A stretch of 64,000 bases of DNA, taken from positions 151,965 to 215,964 of the forward strand of contig JAQVCA010000007.1 of the NCBI GenBank assembly GCA_028690035.1, in the 5' to 3' direction. Shown here one piece after another: positions 60,227 to 64,000 of the stretch. Every line of letters starts with the position of its first letter. Position 1 is the stretch's first letter. Below the pieces are notes generated by a model. It saw only the letters and a list, made by a program, of their open reading frames with translations, did not search any database and was not told where the DNA came from. The DNA is from Comamonas sp. Lineage in GTDB: Bacteria; Pseudomonadota; Gammaproteobacteria; Burkholderiales; Burkholderiaceae_C. Made by a program: the position numbers and the translations under genes.

Positions 60227-61198
60227 TTGGCTAAAAAAACCTTTCTGGACTTCGAGCAACCCATTGCCGAGTTGGAATCCAAAATTGAAGAACTGCGCTA
60301 TGTCCAGAGCGAAAGCGCTGTGGACATAGCCGACGAAATCGAACAGTTGAGCAAAAAAAGCAATCAACTGACCAAAGATATCTACAGCAATCTTTCGCCC
60401 TGGCAGATCACCAAAATTGCCCGCCATGCCGATCGCCCCTACACGCTGGACTATGTGCGCGAGGTTTTTACCAACTTCACCGAGATGCACGGCGATCGCC
60501 ACTTTGCCGACGACCAATCCATCATCGGTGGCTTGGCGCGTTTCAATGGCCAAGCTTGTATGGTCATTGGCCACCAAAAGGGCCGCGACACCAAAGAGCG
60601 CACGCTGCGCAACTTTGGCATGACCCGCCCCGAGGGTTATCGCAAGGCGCTGCGCCTGCTCAAGACGGCCGAAAAGTTCAAGCTGCCCGTGTTCACCTTT
60701 GTGGACACACCCGGTGCGTTTCCAGGGATTGATGCCGAAGAGCGCGGCCAATCCGAAGCCATTGGCCGCAACATCTACGAGATGGCTCAGCTCAAAACCC
60801 CCATCATCACCACCATCATTGGCGAAGGTGGTTCGGGCGGCGCGCTGGCGATCTCTGTGGCTGATCAAGTGCTGATGCTGCAGTACGCCGTGTACTCGGT
60901 GATCAGCCCAGAAGGCTGTGCCTCCATTTTGTGGAAAACCGGCGAAAAGGCCTCAGAAGCGGCAGAGGCCATGGGCATCACCGCCCACCGCTTGAAGGCA
61001 TTGGGGCTGGTGGACAAAATTGTCAACGAGCCCGTGGGCGGCGCCCACCGCGACCCCAAGCATATGGCCAGTCTGCTTAAACGCGCCTTGGGCGATGCGT
61101 TGCGCCAGTTGATCGATCTGCCGCTGGACGCGCTACAAGAGCGTCGTTATGAGCGCCTGCAAAGCTATGGTCGCTTTACCGATACCAAGAACCGCTGA
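60227..61198 (+). CDS. accA: Acetyl-CoA carboxylase carboxyltransferase subunit alpha
   Basis: Cytosolic protein of 323 residues. With AccD it transfers carboxyl from biotin to acetyl-CoA to make malonyl-CoA. The start is TTG: AAGGAGA stands 6 bases upstream and the translated [17 protein letters not shown] is the family N-terminus. [29 protein letters not shown] and [24 protein letters not shown] hold the CoA-binding and oxyanion glycines, and [27 protein letters not shown] follows. A non-ATG start may keep its level matched to AccD. A terminator follows. Confidence 0.96.
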   Translation: MAKKTFLDFEQPIAELESKIEELRYVQSESAVDIADEIEQLSKKSNQLTKDIYSNLSPWQITKIARHADRPYTLDYVREVFTNFTEMHGDRHFADDQSIIGGLARFNGQACMVIGHQKGRDTKERTLRNFGMTRPEGYRKALRLLKTAEKFKLPVFTFVDTPGAFPGIDAEERGQSEAIGRNIYEMAQLKTPIITTIIGEGGSGGALAISVADQVLMLQYAVYSVISPEGCASILWKTGEKASEAAEAMGITAHRLKALGLVDKIVNEPVGGAHRDPKHMASLLKRALGDALRQLIDLPLDALQERRYERLQSYGRFTDTKNR

Positions 61199-61216
61199 AT
61201 TGCTCATCGTGTTCCA

Positions 61217-61239
61217 AAAGGCCCTGCGGGGCCTTTTTT
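61217..61239 (+). terminator. Rho-independent terminator of accA
   Basis: AAAGGCCC and GGGCCTTT form an 8-base stem with a 4-base loop, followed by further T residues, about 20 bases after the stop. Confidence 0.9.
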
Positions 61240-61248
61240 ATTAAAAAG

Positions 61249-61328
61249 ATAGCTGTTATCGCTTATTCATAAAAGATTTCAGAATTAAATCATGTTGAAA
61301 TTGTTTATTGGTAAGCGAAAGCAGCTAT
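61249..61328. repeat. Palindromic repeat element copy 15, full length
   Basis: Arms ATAGCTGTTATCGCTTA and TAAGCGAAAGCAGCTAT pair at 15 of 17 positions. The 46-base loop holds an inner TTTCAG...TTGAAA pair. It lies between the accA terminator and tilS and is one of the two most complete copies. Confidence 0.8.
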
Positions 61329-61342
61329 GAAATAAATAGTTT

Positions 61343-62311
61343 ATGAGCACGGCCTTTGTACACGCCCTGCGTGACTTCGACCCCCCCCTGCCCGTGGCGA
61401 TTGCCTACAGCGGAGGGGCCGATTCCAGTGCATTGCTGCATGCCTGTGCCCGGCGTTGGCCTGGGCAGGTGCGGGCGCTGCATGTCCACCACGGTCTGCA
61501 GGCAGCAGCGGACGATTTTTTGCAGCACTGCCAGCAGGTATGTCGGCAATTGCAGGTGCCCTTGGCCGTGGCGCAGGTGGATGCGCGCGCACAACCCGGT
61601 CAAAGCCCGGAAGACGCAGCGCGCCAGCACCGCTATGCCGCCCTGATCCAACTGGCGCGTACGGGCTTTGCCCAGCCTGCTATCAGCATTGCCCTAGCCC
61701 AGCACGCCGATGATCAGGTCGAGACCCTGTTATTGGCTTTGTCGCGCGGTGCTGGTGTGGCCGGATTGGCTGCCATGCCTGCCTATTGGCAGCGCGATGG
61801 GCTGCACTGGTTTCGCCCATTGCTGCATGTGCCGGGACAAGACCTGCGGGCCTGGCTGCAGGCGCAGGGCGTAGACTGGATCGAAGACCCCACCAACACC
61901 GACATACGCTTTACCCGCAATCGCATTCGTCAGCGGTTGTTGCCAGTGCTGGAGCAGGTGTTTCCCCAGTTTCGCAGCACCTTTGCCCGCTCCTGTGCCC
62001 ACGCGGCGCAAGCCAGTGCTTTGCTGCACACTCTGGCACAGCAAGACGCCGCAGCCACAGGTCTGCCGCCCAGCATCGCCGCCTTGCAGCAACTGGATCC
62101 AGCGCGCCAAGCCAACGTGCTGCGCTACTGGCTGCTGGTGTGCCACCAGGCTACTCCCAGCGCGGCACAGTTGCAGGCGCTGCAGCACCAGATTGCCGTG
62201 TGCAAGACGCGTGGGCACCGCATCCACCTCAAGGCTGGGGGTGGGTTTGTCAGTAGAAAAGAGGGAAACCTATATTGGTACAATCCCGAGGTTTTGGTCC
62301 CTAAACCCTGA
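61343..62311 (+). CDS. tilS: tRNA(Ile)-lysidine synthetase
   Basis: PP-loop enzyme of 322 residues that adds lysine to C34 of the CAU-anticodon tRNA-Ile, making it read AUA. SGGADSSALLHACARRWPG is the PP-loop. LHVHHGLQ, SPEDAARQHRYAAL and ALAQHADDQVETLLLALSRGAG follow, then WIEDPTNTDIRFTRNRIR as the tRNA-handling segment. The C-terminal domain is shorter than in E. coli. It starts 15 bases after the full-length palindromic repeat and lies upstream of lysC. Confidence 0.93.
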   Translation: MSTAFVHALRDFDPPLPVAIAYSGGADSSALLHACARRWPGQVRALHVHHGLQAAADDFLQHCQQVCRQLQVPLAVAQVDARAQPGQSPEDAARQHRYAALIQLARTGFAQPAISIALAQHADDQVETLLLALSRGAGVAGLAAMPAYWQRDGLHWFRPLLHVPGQDLRAWLQAQGVDWIEDPTNTDIRFTRNRIRQRLLPVLEQVFPQFRSTFARSCAHAAQASALLHTLAQQDAAATGLPPSIAALQQLDPARQANVLRYWLLVCHQATPSAAQLQALQHQIAVCKTRGHRIHLKAGGGFVSRKEGNLYWYNPEVLVPKP

Positions 62312-62390
62312 GTGCGAAAACCGGCGGCGCGCCAAAACACCGCATCTTTCAACAGCGCCGTGACCAGCAGTTTCGTCACACCTTAATCCA

Positions 62391-63656
62391 ATGGCACTGT
62401 TCGTTCATAAATATGGCGGCACCTCGATGGGCTCCACCGAGCGTATCCGCAACGTCGCCAAGCGCGTGGCCAAATGGGCCCGGGCCGGCCACCAGATGGT
62501 GGTGGTGCCCAGCGCCATGAGTGGTGAAACCAATCGCTTGCTGGCCTTGGCCAGCGACTTGGCACCTGGCCACCCCGAAACTGCTTACTACCGCGAGCTG
62601 GACATGCTGGCCGCCACCGGCGAGCAGGCCTCTTCAGCGTTGCTGGCCATTGCCTTGCAGGCTGAAGGTCTGGAAGCTGTGAGCTACACCGGCTGGCAGG
62701 TGCCTGTACGTACCGATAACAGCTACACCAAAGCGCGCATTGAGTCGATTGATCCGGATCGCGTGCGTGCCGATTTGGCTGCTGGTCGTGTGGTGGTCAT
62801 TACCGGCTTCCAAGGCATCGACCCGCAGGGCAACATCACGACCCTGGGGCGTGGTGGCTCAGATACTTCTGCGGTGGCCGTGGCGGCTGCGCTGCAGGCC
62901 GATGAATGCCTGATCTATACCGACGTGGATGGGGTGTATACCACTGATCCGCGCGTGGTGCCTGCGGCCAAGCGTCTACACAGCGTCAGCTTTGAAGAAA
63001 TGCTGGAAATGGCCAGTCTGGGCTCCAAAGTGCTGCAGATCCGCTCGGTCGAGTTTGCTGGCAAATACAAAGTCCCGATGCGTGTGCTCTCTAGCTTTAC
63101 GCCGGTCGATATCGACTTGGCTGAAGAGACCAGCTCTGGCACCCTGATCACTTTTGAGGAAGACGAAAAAATGGAAAAAGCCGTCGTTTCCGGCATCGCA
63201 TTCAACCGTGGCGAAGCCAAAATTTCCGTGCTGGGCGTGCCTGATACCCCCGGCATTGCTGCAGCCATCCTGGGGCCGATCGCCGATGCCAATATCGATA
63301 TCGATGTCATCATCCAGAACATCTCCAAGGACGGTAAGACCGACTTCAGCTTCACCGTCAATCAAAGCGACTTCCAGCGTGCTATGGAGTTGCTGCGTGA
63401 GAAAGTGGCTCCCCAACTGGGCGCAACCGAGGTCGTAGGCAACCCCAACATCGCTAAAGTCAGTATCGTAGGCATTGGTATGCGCAGCCACGTAGGCATC
63501 GCATCGACCATGTTCCGTGCCTTGGCGCAAGAGGGCGTCAACATTCAGATGATCTCTACCTCCGAGATCAAAACCTCAGTGGTCATCGACGAGAAGTACT
63601 TGGAGCTCGCTGTGCGCGCTCTCCACACGGCCTTTGGTTTGGATAAAACCGAATAA
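62391..63656 (+). CDS. lysC: Aspartate kinase
   Basis: Cytosolic enzyme of 421 residues that phosphorylates aspartate, the first step toward lysine, threonine, methionine and diaminopimelate. The kinase domain begins VHKYGGTSMGS, with TTLGRGGSDTSAVAVAAAL and DVDGVYTTDPR. Two ACT domains (from about residue 266: GIAFNRGEAKISVLGVPDTPG, then IAKVSIVGIGMRSHVGIAS) bind amino-acid inhibitors such as lysine and threonine. Position 261 is an internal ATG with GAGGA 10 bases upstream, as in enzymes that make a separate regulatory subunit from the same gene. Monofunctional, with no homoserine dehydrogenase fusion. Confidence 0.95.
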   Translation: MALFVHKYGGTSMGSTERIRNVAKRVAKWARAGHQMVVVPSAMSGETNRLLALASDLAPGHPETAYYRELDMLAATGEQASSALLAIALQAEGLEAVSYTGWQVPVRTDNSYTKARIESIDPDRVRADLAAGRVVVITGFQGIDPQGNITTLGRGGSDTSAVAVAAALQADECLIYTDVDGVYTTDPRVVPAAKRLHSVSFEEMLEMASLGSKVLQIRSVEFAGKYKVPMRVLSSFTPVDIDLAEETSSGTLITFEEDEKMEKAVVSGIAFNRGEAKISVLGVPDTPGIAAAILGPIADANIDIDVIIQNISKDGKTDFSFTVNQSDFQRAMELLREKVAPQLGATEVVGNPNIAKVSIVGIGMRSHVGIASTMFRALAQEGVNIQMISTSEIKTSVVIDEKYLELAVRALHTAFGLDKTE

Positions 63657-63710
63657 TTTTTCAAACTTTGCAAAAACCGCTCAGAATTGTGCTTACAATA
63701 GCGGTTCAGC

Positions 63711-63803
63711 GGAAACGTGACCGAGTGGCCGAAGGTGCTCCCCTGCTAAGGGAGTATGGGGTGTAGAGCCTCATCGAGGGTTCGAATCCCTCCGTTTCCG
63801 CCA
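63711..63803 (+). tRNA. serX: tRNA-Ser (anticodon GCU)
   Basis: A 93-base cloverleaf. Acceptor stem GGAAACG pairs with CGTTTCC, and the CCA end is encoded (63801-63803). Anticodon stem CTCCC/GGGAG encloses loop CTGCTAA, with anticodon GCU, which reads AGC and AGU serine codons. A long variable arm, as required for tRNA-Ser, lies before the T-arm (GAGGG TTCGAAT CCCTC). Confidence 0.96.
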
Positions 63804-63825
63804 AGTTGTTTATTTATTCAATAAC

Positions 63826-63855
63826 TTGAAAAGCACAAAATTCTTGTGCTACAAT
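63826..63855 (+). promoter_or_regulatory. Candidate rRNA operon promoter
   Basis: TTGAAA and TACAAT are spaced 18 bases apart, about 20 bases after the tRNA-Ser gene. The spacer contains the inverted repeat AGCACAA/TTGTGCT. Confidence 0.5.
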
Positions 63856-64000
63856 GCAAGGCTTCGCTGATCGCAGCGCTGCTAAGAACCAAAAAGTTCT
63901 GTTTCTGATCTTTAACAAGATACAGCCGATAAGCGTGGGTATTTGGCGGCTACTTGCCACAAATACTCATGTGAATAGAAGTGAAGTTCACTTCAATTCC
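63856..64000 (+). promoter_or_regulatory. rRNA operon leader with boxA-like antitermination site
   Basis: TGATCTTTAACAA (63906-63918) matches the boxA element bound by NusB/S10 in rRNA leaders. The region ends in the 17-base palindrome GAAGTGAAGTTCACTTC, near the point where 16S rRNA is released by RNase III. The 16S gene itself should begin beyond the window. Confidence 0.7.

Noticed and set aside
1..64000. CRISPR arrays, prophage genes or transposases
   Set aside because: No series of evenly spaced direct repeats and no phage or transposase motifs were seen. The dispersed repeats are palindromic and irregularly spaced.

Overview
The window is chromosomal DNA of a GC-rich betaproteobacterium, most likely a member of the Comamonadaceae (Burkholderiales). 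This rests on protein flavour, on the rpsP-rimM-trmD-rplS order, on a C-terminally endonuclease-type MutL, and on a family of short palindromic intergenic repeats of the kind found in that family. I could not run a search, so the genus is not assigned. Nearly all of the window is densely packed core genome. No prophage, transposase, CRISPR array or plasmid gene was seen.

Layout. 1-3157: vitamin B12 uptake (a TonB-dependent BtuB-type receptor cut by the window edge, then a BtuF-like binding protein) and a divergent cobalamin-adenosyltransferase-like protein. 3209-6904: flavohemoglobin hmp, miaA and a Bcr/CflA exporter. 6961-15381: an aromatic-catabolism cluster read leftward (metallo-beta-lactamase-fold hydrolase, flavoprotein monooxygenase, DUF2783 protein, VOC-fold protein, fumarylacetoacetate-hydrolase-family enzyme, TRAP permeases DctQ and DctM, maleylacetoacetate isomerase-like GST) with a divergent LysR regulator. 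15382-16471: a gene-free, repeat-rich island with a decayed fragment of the LysR 3' end and two inverted copies of a hairpin repeat. 16472-23719: dbpA, gdhA, an RpiR-type regulator, mutL, a glycine-zipper lipoprotein and a DedA protein. 23807-29935: amiC, tsaE, queG, then a copper-type TonB receptor with a DUF2946 protein. 30093-39460: a DEAD-box helicase with a structured leader, orn, an M48 protease, rsgA, an unusual soluble sensor-CheW fusion, an alpha/beta hydrolase and aroQ. 39547-44846: glnS, the MsrPQ methionine-sulfoxide repair genes with a nitroreductase between them, and an Ap4A phosphorylase-like gene. 44965-49099: a degenerate ABC ATPase, an Aer-like chemoreceptor, a CobD/CbiB-like membrane protein and a CoA pyrophosphatase. 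49230-55096: rplS-trmD-rimM-rpsP, a PiT phosphate permease with its DUF47 partner, and rarA. 55255-63656: lpxH, two cyclophilins, a TPR protein, cysS, an AlkA-type glycosylase, accA, tilS and lysC. 63711-64000: tRNA-Ser(GCU), then the promoter and boxA leader of an rRNA operon whose 16S gene lies beyond the edge.

How genes work together. The LysR-controlled cluster appears to import an aromatic acid through TRAP permeases, hydroxylate it, open the ring and process the product. The receptor/DUF2946 pair suggests copper handling. msrP/msrQ form an envelope methionine-repair system. rpsP-rimM-trmD-rplS is the classic translation operon. pit-DUF47 is a phosphate uptake pair.

Most notable. A palindromic repeat with arms close to ATAGCTGCTTGCGCTTA occurs at about 15 sites. 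It acts as a terminator between genes, supplies stop codons to several genes, and lies in frame inside miaA, tsaE and rarA. Other highlights are the cytosolic tandem-sensor/CheW fusion, an ABC ATPase that has lost its catalytic motifs, and the divergent adenosyltransferase-like protein beside B12 transport genes.
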